DNA from: Macrosoma leucophasiata
Lineage: Eukaryota; Arthropoda; Insecta; Lepidoptera; Hedylidae
Assembly (NCBI GenBank): GCA_036365455.1
Contig: JAWQUS010000023.1
Location: 8,618,001-8,682,000 of the forward strand
Length of the DNA stretch: 64,000 nt
Direction of reading: 5' to 3'
Below the pieces are notes generated by a model. The model saw nothing but the letters and a program-made list of their open reading frames with translations. It had not been told where the DNA came from and did not search any database. The translations under genes and the position numbers were made by a program. This document shows positions 19,296 to 31,300 of this stretch, piece after piece (positions within the stretch are counted from its first letter, which is position 1; each line of letters begins with the position of its first letter).

Positions 19296-22269
19296 ACGTA
19301 CATTACGTTTTATATTATCTCATCCTGCAAATACTCCTCATCGGGTTTTACAAATTTGTTTTTGATAGTTTTAAATATTTTGAAATAATAATGAAAGGAG
19401 AAATAATAATGCGTTAAATCAAGTAAATGAATTTTTATTTGCGTTCACATCATACTGTTCCTAATAACTCATGTTTTTATAAATATAAAAACATATCTGT
19501 AACAACATGATTAACTAACTCTTACATTATGTATGTGTATCCATGTATATTAACAAAATGTTTAAAAATGATATGGTACATTGACTAGAATCGAAATGAT
19601 AATTTTCGTAGTGGTTAATCAATTTTAGTAGGTCGTTTAACCTATGTATTGGACTCTGTGTGTGTAGTTGTTGCGAGGAGCATGAGATGCGTCATGATTT
19701 TTGATAGAAAATTGATGACTTCGTTGTACTGTGATATTTCAAAGTGTGGTAATGAATGCATCGGTTTTATAAGCTTCAGGGAACGACTTATAGTAAAACG
19801 TGTAAATGAAATTTCTTTGTTAAAATTACAATGGTTAGTAGTCAAAACGCGAGCGGTACGCGATTTCGAATTTGTACTACCTTACACCCCGTAGAGCAAT
19901 AGAAATATTCTATATTCTGTCATTCCACATACACGCAGATGATGTTTCTCTTATTTAGTAGGTACATATAGATTCAGTTCAAAATATGAAAACAGAATGT
20001 ATATAACTACATGTTCTCGATCATACAGCTCATTGTCGAGCTACACGTGTATTCCATATTTCACTAAACACTACATAATGTTTAAGTTTCATTGACTAGC
20101 ATAAGATATTTGTGTCTAGATTATATAAAATAGATTTCAATTAAATATAGGGCAGTCTTCGTTGGAATTACGAAAGAGAGTCAACGTAAACGATTGTAAA
20201 TCATTAAAAAAACACATACAACTCGCTTATATTGTATGCCGTCGAATACAAAACGTGTCAAGTGTTCAACACTCCAAAACTATAACTACTCGATACAGTT
20301 CAAATGTACATTACAAAGTTAACTTTCTGCCGTATTCACCAAAAAACTATAGGTAAGTGTATTGTCTTGTGTTACTGCTTACTGAGGATTGTACCGTTAT
20401 ACTAACGCTTCATTAATTACATATTACGCGTAGGTAAGATAGTGGAAATAGACGTGAAACGACGGTATCTGACGGCCGCGTCGATATTACACGCAAGTCA
20501 TAAATTCTATTTAAAAATATTTTTCGCATAACACTCCCAAGCATTAGCCGAGAACAGCTATATCTATAATAATTATAATTAAGTACATATTATTATGTAA
20601 TATTTAACAATGACCGTATTATAATAATAGTCACGACCGTCAATTACCTCAATACAGTAGTTATTGTAGTGAAAAGGCGTTAGAACTATTATAAGTTTAC
20701 ACTAAAAGCAATAAAATTAAACATGTGGCATTGTACATAGGTCATAAGTAGGTAACCAGATACGTAGAGGCTACGATATAAATAGGTAAGTAGGTACTTC
20801 AAAATTTGTCATTTATATTAAAGTGGTCTTCTATAGAGAATGATAAGATTTGTCAATGAAAATGATGTTTTCATAAACTTTACAACATTCAAACAATCAA
20901 TAATTAAACATGGGATATAATCGTAGATTTACATCCGTAACTAGTTTTAAGACTTTGGTCAATAAGGCATTAAGTTTAAAATACATATATATATTATTTT
21001 AATTATTGTTCTTCTTAATTTATATTCGATACTTGTTTACATTTATTACAACAATATTTACACGTTCAAGCGTCCTTCCATTTGACTTCCATGGATATAT
21101 ATTTAATTACAGACGCACGATTCCCAAACTTTTCCATACACTAAAAATACATTTCAGAGTACACAGTACAAAATTGGTTATTGTTTTATGTGGCGCTACG
21201 ATTATTCGTAATTGGCTATACCTATCTATCTACATTCGTATATACACGACAAGTAAAGAAGTATTCGGTATAACTTTGGCAACAATTTCAGTTATAGTAT
21301 AGTATTACCTAAAGCGTTCTAGTCGTCTCTGACTAACAGCTTAACTTCTTATCGACTTCGGACTAATTTTCAAATCTTAGTAGGCCTGAAATTAGGCTAA
21401 CAAGAAAATATTAATTCAATATTTTAAGTCGTCAAAAGAATTATTCTAAAGAGTATAAAACTATTCTTTTGAAATATTCAATTATCGGGATGTAAGAATT
21501 CATATATTAAAACGATTATTCTTGGCACCAATTATTTAAACATGTTCTTAGACATGAAAGAGAGACTAGTTAAAAGTGTATTTTTTTTGTCTCAATCGCT
21601 TTCATCTCAATCCGTTCGAAGGAGTGTATGAAGACAAGTATGAATATTTATTTATGTAAAATGTCCCAGGACGTAGAATCTTCCGTTTAGTGAATCTCAC
21701 TGGGCATTATATTGACGTGTGATTTAGTAAAGTCCATTATAATCACAGTACAGTAAGCGAGATAATATCAAACATTTGACTGATTAAAATTTAATAATGT
21801 ATAGGATAATGCTTACAATGATTGTACTGGATTACTAATCTAGTACTACGCCGAGAGATCAACAATATGTACAACAAATTGAACATCACATGACTTATTA
21901 TATTTACCAAGCACGGTGGCTATTAAAATAGTTATCAAATTTATCGGTATTATGCTAGAAAATTCAGCCAGTGACATTATAAACTAAAGGGTGAATGCTA
22001 AAAATCGGTACCGTTGTCTTTGCAATATTAACAATTATTCCCAAAACAATCATATGACAGTGTTACTGGTTTTGAATGTAAGCAAAATGGAAGGCGGAGG
22101 TATGATTGAGGCGTTTGCGTTGTGGTATCGAAATATGTTTCTTTCGGACGGTTATAAATGAACATCTCCATCGTCATCCAACCATCTCAATCATCTCCCT
22201 TTAGTTAATAAATCTACATTCAATATGAAATTCTAATTCTGTGGGTTAACACAGACGGGTATCTTGAGC
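19296..22269. other. Convergent intergenic region / likely Dscam2 3' UTR side
   Basis: AT-rich, with no recognised exon, TE protein or RNA gene. The part near 22269 is probably Dscam2 3' UTR. Candidate minus-strand AATAAA sites exist (for example TTTATT near 21647) but none is decisive. Confidence 0.45.
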
Positions 22270-22393
22270 TTAGACGTTGATCTGGAAGGCTTCCCTGGAG
22301 AGTTTGTGGTCGCGCTTGCGTCTCGGCTCGCAGTCGTCCGAGAACCGCGACGGCGGGTGGATGTGCTCGTTGAACGATGGGTAGTTAGATATA
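22270..22393 (-). CDS. Dscam2: Dscam2 terminal exon
   Basis: Acceptor GTTGCAG. Encodes ISNYPSFNEHIHPPSRFSDD, then CEPRRKRDHKLSREAFQINV and TAA at 22270-22272. The last residues QINV fit a hydrophobic-x-hydrophobic PDZ ligand. Confidence 0.9.
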
Positions 22394-25300
22394 CTGCAAC
22401 AGTTTCGTATTCTTAATGAATCCATACAATTTGATGCTTACTGATAAGAAAATATAGAAAAGGCTATCCACCAAGCTGGCCCATTGTGGGTTGGTAAGAA
22501 GTCTTTGAATTTTAACATTTTGGATATGTGGATTTTTGTTTTTCTTCACCAGTTTCGTACTTGGTACGCATATTAGCTCGTGGCTCGATGAAATACTTTT
22601 ATTTCTCGATCACCATCACTCTTTATTTTACTAATAGAGAATTATTTATCCAAAATGTTATGAGAACTGATAGTATTATTGTTATATAAAAAAGGTAATT
22701 GATAAATTGAACTTAAGTATGGAATTAAAATAGAAAGACCAACCTGCGAATGTTTTTCAGTGGATTTTTTTGAGTAACTATAACAAAGAAAAAGTCTAAT
22801 CTGTGAGACCGATTGACTATATGAAACTAAATCTTGTTATATAAAATTGTTAACTTGCATTATAAAATTATTAAATGTCAAGAATCCAATGTATGTTATA
22901 TCAATATATGTAGGTAAATAAGTAATTAACATTTTACATATTTCAATGTAAATGAATGGATAGTTAGCATGTCTTATCTACACGTGGGTAGTATAAATAT
23001 TATTATCATCTACTTACAAATATATTAATATTTGCTATTAAATTGAGATGGCACTCTATTGTTGCTTGTTTGATGTGCAGAAAAAGATCCATGGTGAAAC
23101 AGCTATGAAGTTATACTATCTTGAGTATTTAAAGGACGTTCCATCTTAACAAATATATATATTTTTTCTTTTTTTTATCGGACAAAAAAGAAAGTTTAAT
23201 ATGGATGGCTCACAGAAATCTAAATAACAAGACGACAGATGTATAGTATGTCTTGGTTGTTAAAAACCAACGGCAAAGCATGTCGCCGGTTTGTATAATC
23301 ACTACTACATACATTAAAAATAACTACGAAGGTGCTAACGCTAACAGAGTTAATGAAAAAGTATTTTTAAATATTGAGCCGTAAATGCGTTCGTGAAGGT
23401 TCAAAATACAATTAATTGTTTCGCTTACAGACATAAAATTTTACATTTACGTAGATATATGTCAAGACTCGATAGATTACTGGAATTGGTATCGAAGAGA
23501 CACCAAATGTACCTTACGCACTCACAGCACTTCTCTTTTAACATATTTTTGTGCGATAGCTACCAGCGTTGGTGGTTAGAGCATTTTTCCGGTGAGGTAA
23601 AATATTTTAATGCAAATGTACTAGAGACTTTTTTATGAGAATATTCCACAACTGTCTCACCTAAGACCTGTTTCTCATTATTTATTTTTGTAAAAATAAA
23701 TGTATAAAACTTGCCATGATTCTTTATCGTTGCTTAATGATTTACAAGTCATCTGTTTAATAACGTGTATACTGTGTGGTGTGTAATGAAATGATTGATT
23801 TCGATAATGAATATCCCAATTTTATTTTGGAAAGGGTTAAAGAATTGAGTCTTTATTATCTGATATTTCAAATGTTAAGTTAGCCCTTGCAAAATTCCTT
23901 GTGCCAAAAACTATCTCTGATAAAGGTGCACTTCTCTCTATTGAAAAAGTATCCATCAAAACATTACAAACGATAGCTGATTCAATTCCATCTTTCATAA
24001 CCAGCAATTAAATTTTATGTAGAGTTCACTACACATTTTTTAACAGTAGGCTTTTTTGGTTACACTTATTTAATGTTTTCTTATTTGGGATTAAACAAAT
24101 ATTTGAGATATTTTATTGACTACATACTTTAGTCATAAATATAGTCATGAAACGACTTATTTTTAAATAAGCACACTGCACCCACTAAAACGTCGAAATT
24201 CATAACGTATCTACTTTTTGAGACGGTAGTGCTATTGTGGCAGATACTAGAAACTCATTCAACTTCATTAGCTACTCTTATGCTACGTACGCTGGACTCT
24301 TTTTCCAGTTCTCATACATATCAGTTATCATTCCTTCCTTTTACTATCCATGGTGTGTTCGAAACTTTAATAATGAATGCAGAGCTATCGTGACTTGTCA
24401 CTTGTGTGTGTGTGTGTGTGTGTGAGTGTGCGTGCGTCACCTGAAGGTGGTCTCGTCGTTGTGGCTGCTGTAGCCGCTGGAGGAGCGCACGTGGCGCTTG
24501 CCGACGCCGGCCTTGCCCTTGCGCGACGGGAACGCCTTGCGCACCACCCCGCCCACTGAGTTCTCCGACGACGAGGACGACTCCTCCCGCTCCACGCTCG
24601 GGTCTGAGGACCTCACTGTTGCTTTGTCATCCAATTTTTTTTATAGTCACGTATTTTGATTGTCATATAGGTAAGTACACATAAAAACAAAACTTCTCGC
24701 ATAATTTCTCAATGCAATCCCAAGACTCGTAGTAACTTTTATTTTTGTGTTGAGCTTATTGACATCCCCAAACATACATAACCAAACTCCGAGGGTATCG
24801 ATGGAAATATTTAATGACAAAACAAAATTACAATAGGGTAAACAGACAGCCATTGGACAACTAAGCGAATAAAATAGTTTGAAGATTTTTTTTCCTGCGA
24901 CTGTTACAGTATCTTAGAAACTGTAGATATATTTTGAAACTAGATAAAATGAGCTATCCTAAGAATCTTTAAAAATCGTACTTCTATTGAACAGTTAAAA
25001 AATAGTAATATATTTGAAAAAATTGGATTGGACAAAAATTATAATTATTGGACAGTCGGAAACAATTATTGGACAGTCGATGAATGTAGCGAAATAATTG
25101 TTAAACACGTATTAAAACACTAAAAAAACATTTTGTTTACTATTACTAGTACAAAAATTGCTTTTCTAAATCATAAAATATTCATATACACCTCTGAAAA
25201 CTAAATAAAATGCAATTTATTCATTACTTAACTCTGATCAGTCTTGAACGTTGGAGATAATAAAAATTTAAAGAAATAAAATCTGAGAAACAAAATTAAT

Positions 25301-28300
25301 GAAAAACTTTAGAAAAGTAACAACGTTAAAAATAGGCAGGAAAATTGCTAGAAATACTTCAAATTCAATTTCAGAAATTCTCTTTTTGGTACATATCGAA
25401 TAGCATTTTTGCCTCTAAATCTTCCGACGATATTAGTTTCATTGTTAGAACGTTCTTCCAAGCTTATAAAACTGGTTGCGGTCCGAAAGAAGTAGGTATC
25501 ACTATCTTTGTAGACATTGTATTGCGGTCTGTCCGTGACCACGGTAGCTGGAAAGCGACCGAAACGTTGGTTATAAGAAGTTGAGAGTGTTGTAAACACG
25601 AGAAAATCCGCAAATATAATTTCTCTACAATGTACGAAGCTCGCGAAAACGTTAATATCACTATCACTAACACCCCAATTAAGGGCTCGAATCCGTGACC
25701 GTAGACGTAGCAGTAGCGCCTTCCAATTGCGCGACGGAAGACCTTTGCGAACCACCCCGTCCAGCTGTCTACTTCATCGGGCTCATAACCCAAACTCTAA
25801 TAATACCACAGGGAATCTTTTCAATCTCTGGGAATATGGGCCCCATAACACTAGACCTTCTCATATTTAATCTAATCTGAATATTGGCATGCGATAATAT
25901 ATAATTTACTAGGAGGAGAGTTCTCAAGAGATGAAAACTATTGGATTACGGTGTAAACTGGGAAAAATTTAGCCTAAAATTCCTATAAATCGGAGAAATA
26001 TATATTTATCATCTTTGGATTTTGGCATCTCTCGCTAAAGCGCTTCAGGAGATGAAAAAAGTCGGTATTTTCGTAACTAAACGTACATAGGGACAATAGC
26101 ATGAAACTTGTAATTACATGTAGGAGGGTGAGTTGGGCGAAGTCTGGCGGCCGGTTCGCTGTCCGAGTGAGGCGCACTTGCGTCATCGCTCGCATCGTCT
26201 TCGTACTCTGTAATGGGCAGGTGCAGCGTTAGAATCTTCTTCACCTCGGAATCCGTCGACCCCAAGTTGTCCGACTCTGTAATGTAATGTTTTAGCTTGT
26301 TATACGACCGCTTTAAATAACAGTTTTGATGATGCTGCGATATTGACACGAAAACGAAATGAATGGAAGCGAAGGTGCTTTGTTATTGACGAAATTTGAC
26401 ATCAAGAGTATTTGGTAAAATTCTGTAAGTTGAGTTTTTTTTCTATGATATTTTATTTCTGGCAAATTTCATCAATAACGTTGATGAAAATAAGAAAATT
26501 TTAACAACAGATTTTCCCTTTCGTGGCATTATTATCGCAGTGGTTAAAGCACATGACGATGTAATGTTGCTAAATATGACAAATAACTAGTAATGTTATA
26601 TTCACAATGGTTGCAGTAGCGATGATAATAGATAGCAGACCAGGGAGGGAATGTTTAAGCTCTATCGACAGGGCCTCCATAGCTCTACATCATGACATTA
26701 ATGAAGAGTCTAAATAGGTACATACAAAATAAAATATAAAATAAATATCGCCAGGAATATTACAATACACTGTGTGCATGCTTACCTTTATAAATTACAA
26801 CACCAGTTACGCTCCCACATGGTTGCATAAAAGGCGATCATTTTGTCAAATTCGAATTTCAATACTTAAACATAAATGGGTTAAAGTAAACTTAATTAAT
26901 AGAAAGTGCAATCTACATAAAATAAAACTAATGTAGCTAACTACTTATAGATAAGCTCTGTTAAGTTAGTATAGCAATCTGGAGGTAGTTATATGTGCGT
27001 ACCTTGACTCTCGGAGTGCGGGTCGCGGAGTCTATTTCCTTTTCTTCTTACTTTCGTATACTCTGGCTCCTTTCCCTGTAGCAAAAATTTCCATATTAAA
27101 TATATTCTACTTAATCTAGTTTCTTTAACAAACTTCTCGGGTAATATTAGATTTGACATCCAATCTTATCAATTATATGGAAACAGGGTCCTAAAGGATA
27201 ACCTTGAGGGACAACTTTGATATTTTTAATCTATGTAACAGCTTCGACTCTCTACTAAAAATGATTGAGAGCTCAGTTTTTATTATGTGAAGAAAGTAGC
27301 AAATGTTTTACTTTATCTTTATAACGTGAATGGTAAGATATTGCTGGAACGTTTTTAACTGTATAGTTCATTGTTTGCTATTAACCTTGTACTTATCGTT
27401 TTGCTTGAGGTCGTGGTACACGAAGGAGCCGCGCACTGAGTGATAAGGGCCGCTGTACACGTTGCCGCTGTAGCTGCTCTCGCTGTACGCGCTAGGTTTT
27501 GTCAACTGGAATGTTGCGTATGGGCAGATGTCTTCTATGTACTCTAGAATATACGAAACAAAATGCATAAGGTTAACTTTGATAACTATCTATTAAATAT
27601 CAAATTTACCTTATGGTGTTTTGAGCACAAAAAAGGAAAAACAGAAAGAAGGCTGATCTTTAATACATTCTAAAATGAAGATTGTAACGGTGTTGTGGTG
27701 ACAGATGTTGCGTTCTTGTAGCTGGCCCGCTCACGATGCTGCAGTATTGTGAGTGGAGGCGACGAAGGTACCGATTCCTTTCTATTCTGAAGTCAGTTGA
27801 CCTTATTTTGCAGGTTTAATAATAATAATTAAGATCCTTGTTTTAGTGAGAAGACCCTGTTTTGCACGACGAAGGGGGACTCTCCCATGGGCCTGCTGCC
27901 GAAAAGCTCACAATATATTTAAACAGGTACAGAAAGAAGGATAGAATAAGGGTTCTCATACTGTTTTTACCATTGAAAGTGTTCTTATGTTGGAGTGCAG
28001 AATGGTGAGGTTCTGCTAGGTGCAGTTTTATTTATTCTGTTGTAGGAAAGCCACCGTCAGGTGACTGAATAATTATGTGGGTACTGGAATATAGCGACGG
28101 TAAAAGTTCTGACAGGTCGAGGCGTGTAGTGATGTTGTGGCGGAGGGTGCTGGTCGCGGTTGACCTTTGGAGCTGTTCAACGTAGGGGACTACTCGACAT
28201 TACCATAATTTCACTAAATAAAGGTAGGTACCGACAGTAGGAGAAGTACAGGTTTTCACCGTTCTGCAGCTGCGCGGCAACGACGAACTATCAGCCACGC

Positions 28301-31300
28301 CGCTTTAAGTTCACTATGTCCATTTATATGGGTGCAGGAAAAGTGAGAGAGGGACTTTTTCACCGTTGGAAGCGTGCTTGTAATGATGTTGCGGCGCAGG
28401 GTGCTGGGCGCGCGTGGCGAGGTACTGCTGGTCGCGGTTGACCTTGTTCTGGAGCTGCGCCACGGAGGGGGACTCGCCGACGCCGCCTTCGGGCGCCGCC
28501 GTCTCCGCGCCGCCCGCTTCTGCCGACAGACGCGCTGGTCATCGTCATCATGCGACGTCTTACACAGACAGTGCATTTGACTATAATATGTTGTTATTAA
28601 GGATTGTACGTACATAATATAAAAAATAATATTAAATACCAGTGAATGGCCGTGTTAGAAATAACGGGAATATAATTAACACTGGTAACATCTAAAGGCA
28701 TCTAAAGGCCCTCATCGCACGTTACGCAAATTTGGGGATGTTCATATTGGTGTTACGGCGTGTGTTTTCTTGAGAAAAAGTTATATCGAGGTACCTATGC
28801 ATTACGAGCCGTACGCACATGCTCCACCATAAGTTATATAGCCGTAACAATAATAACACAAGGGTTTTGATAAGAAGGTAGTTACTGTCACTTACCTACT
28901 ATAAAAATCTGTTTTGATATCTCATGGTGTTTACTAATAGGGAGGTAATTTTTATAAACTTATAGAGTCGTAAATTATAATTGACATCGCAAAAACATAA
29001 TTATTTATACTGTGAAATCTATATGTATCTGTATAAACAAAAAATCAACTACCGAAATGTTAGTAGTAAGCGTATAACTTCCAAACGACTGCACCAAATT
29101 GGATAAATTATGTTTGTGTGAAAAAATGTATAAAATAAGGCTTCGCTAGTATAATATATTTAAATCGTAAGTATATTTAATGTTTTTGGTGGTGGACAAC
29201 TCTTTGTGAGCTATCTGGTGCAGCGATAGCGTGGTGGTAGTAGAAAACGCGCGCTGTAGGTGAGAACGCGTGTGGTGGCATGTGAGGTGTGGAGGTGTGG
29301 AGGTGTGGAGGTGTGGAGGTGTGGAGGTGTGGAGGTGTGGAGGTGTGGAGGTGTGGAGGTGTGGAGGTGTAGGGGTGTAGTGGGGGTGTGGAGGACACTA
29401 ACTGTTCCTGCGCACGAGCAGCACGATGGCGACGAGCGCGGCGAGCACGAGCAGCGAGAGCGCGGCGGGCAGCAGCACGCGCGCGCCGCCCAGCGCCCGC
29501 GTGCCCGCCGCCGGCACCGCGCCGCCCACCTCGCCCTCCAGCACTGAGGATTATTGTAACTTCATGAAACCGGGCAATGAATGTGCTGTCAGCTGTAATA
29601 CACAATCTTGTTACTTCGATGTCACAACGTCAGGAAACCGAGTACTGAAATTAATGGTGCGATAACCGAGTGCTGTATCGAAGGAATCACGAGAAAACAA
29701 GTGAAACAGAGAAAAAATTGAAGAAAACTGGAAAAGAGTGCGTGATTTAAGAGAAGTTATTATGATGAATATATAAGTGGAAGTGCGTGATAAAAATTTG
29801 GAGCATCAACGTGTGTCCAAAGGAAAAGCAAGCAGGAGAGGAGAACCCACACCCGAAAAGCGAGTAGGAAGTGTGCAGAAGTTATATACGACGAGCGCAA
29901 GTCTGACATTGTTGTGGGCGTTTTTGCGAAATACACAGCATACACAGATAGCTAGGGAATACGTTATCGGGTAAGTAAGCAGGAGAACTCACTTCCGGAG
30001 AGCGAGTGCGTGGTGAAGTTGTAGAGTGCGAGTGCGTGTCCGGCGTTGTTGTGCGCGGTGATGCGCAGCTGGTAGTGCGTGGCGGGCGCCAGGCCCCCCA
30101 CGCTGAACACTCGCTCCGTCGCCTGCACGCTGTTCGACACCAGCCGCCACTGCCGACAATACAGTCGTGCTTTAATGGAGACAACCGTCTTCGAGCCTTT
30201 ACGGATGCAAACTACTATTGTAATGGACAGACTAGATATTGTAATTTTTTTTGAGCCTGAATATGTTTTCCGTATATCAGAAGATAATATTTTACTATCT
30301 TCTGATACATATCTGATACACTCGCTCGTTCATATCAGAGTGGTAAGTTTTTTAGCTTATTTAATTTTAAACACGTGAATAGTTGGAGTTGGTAGATTTA
30401 ATGGATTACCCAATTACTTATCCTAACATCATTGTAGTTATCTCTTATTTACTACTAATCAAATATTTACACTTGAACTCAATAAATTGTTATACACTTT
30501 ACCTGTGATTGACTAATTTCTCTATACTCGATGACGAAGTAGAGTATACCGCAGCCGCCGTCGCCCCACGAGTCCAACCAAACAGTCACTGTTGTCGTGT
30601 TCAGCGTTATCATCTGGGAATGTTTTGGCTTCACTGGCACTGAAACCAATTACAATATCTTTGCAACATTCTTCTATCCGGATAAGAAACTCGTTATTAA
30701 ATTTAGAACTAGAACTTTCACTGAGATTTTTGAGAGATTATAGTTACTGTTGTCAAAATATAATTTGTATGAAAACGAAAACGAAGAAATGTTCCCTAAT
30801 TTCCGGTACAGAAGCATAGCGCGAACGAGCGAAAATTTGACACGGTAATATAGAGCTGGCATTGAGTTTAGAATTTAGAATTAGGTTTAACGACAGCGGG
30901 TTGGCCACTCACCCACCCACCTCCACCAATCCGCATTGGAGCAGCGTGGTGGAGTAAGCTCCAGGCCTCCCCCCAAAAAGGGGAGAGACTCGTGCCCAGC
31001 CGTGGGACGTATAATGGGTGCCATTATTATTATTATTATTTGTATTATATTTTTTACTTTCTCCCTCAGTTGGGGGCCTATTACCACTTTACGGGTTTTT
31101 ACCAAGTAAAGTGGTTTATGGTTTCTTCATGAGGAAATGGTAGACGTCGTTAAGAATTTTCGCACAATTCGACACGTGTTTAGTATGGCGGCTTTTTGGA
31201 GAAGGCTAATTAAGTATGACGGAATATTGAGTGTAGTGAGGCTATTGCGAAGGTTTTTGTGAATTACTCCAGTTGATGATAATACAATTGGTATTATGTG

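Noticed and set aside
25675..25790. Possible copy of cytoplasmic exon 5 (similar GCGCGACGG...CTTGCG...ACCACCCC)
   Set aside because: The same bases fit Pol III A and B boxes of a tRNA-derived SINE, and the segment lies upstream rather than downstream of the exon.
28256..28617. Four overlapping open frames around cytoplasmic exon 1
   Set aside because: Three lack family similarity; the real frame has no ATG and reads SVAQLQNKVNRDQQYLA.
29177..29605. Overlapping long open frames in both directions over the TM exon
   Set aside because: GC-rich composition and a minisatellite remove stops. Only the frame joining FN6 to the cytoplasmic tail has splice sites and a membrane helix.
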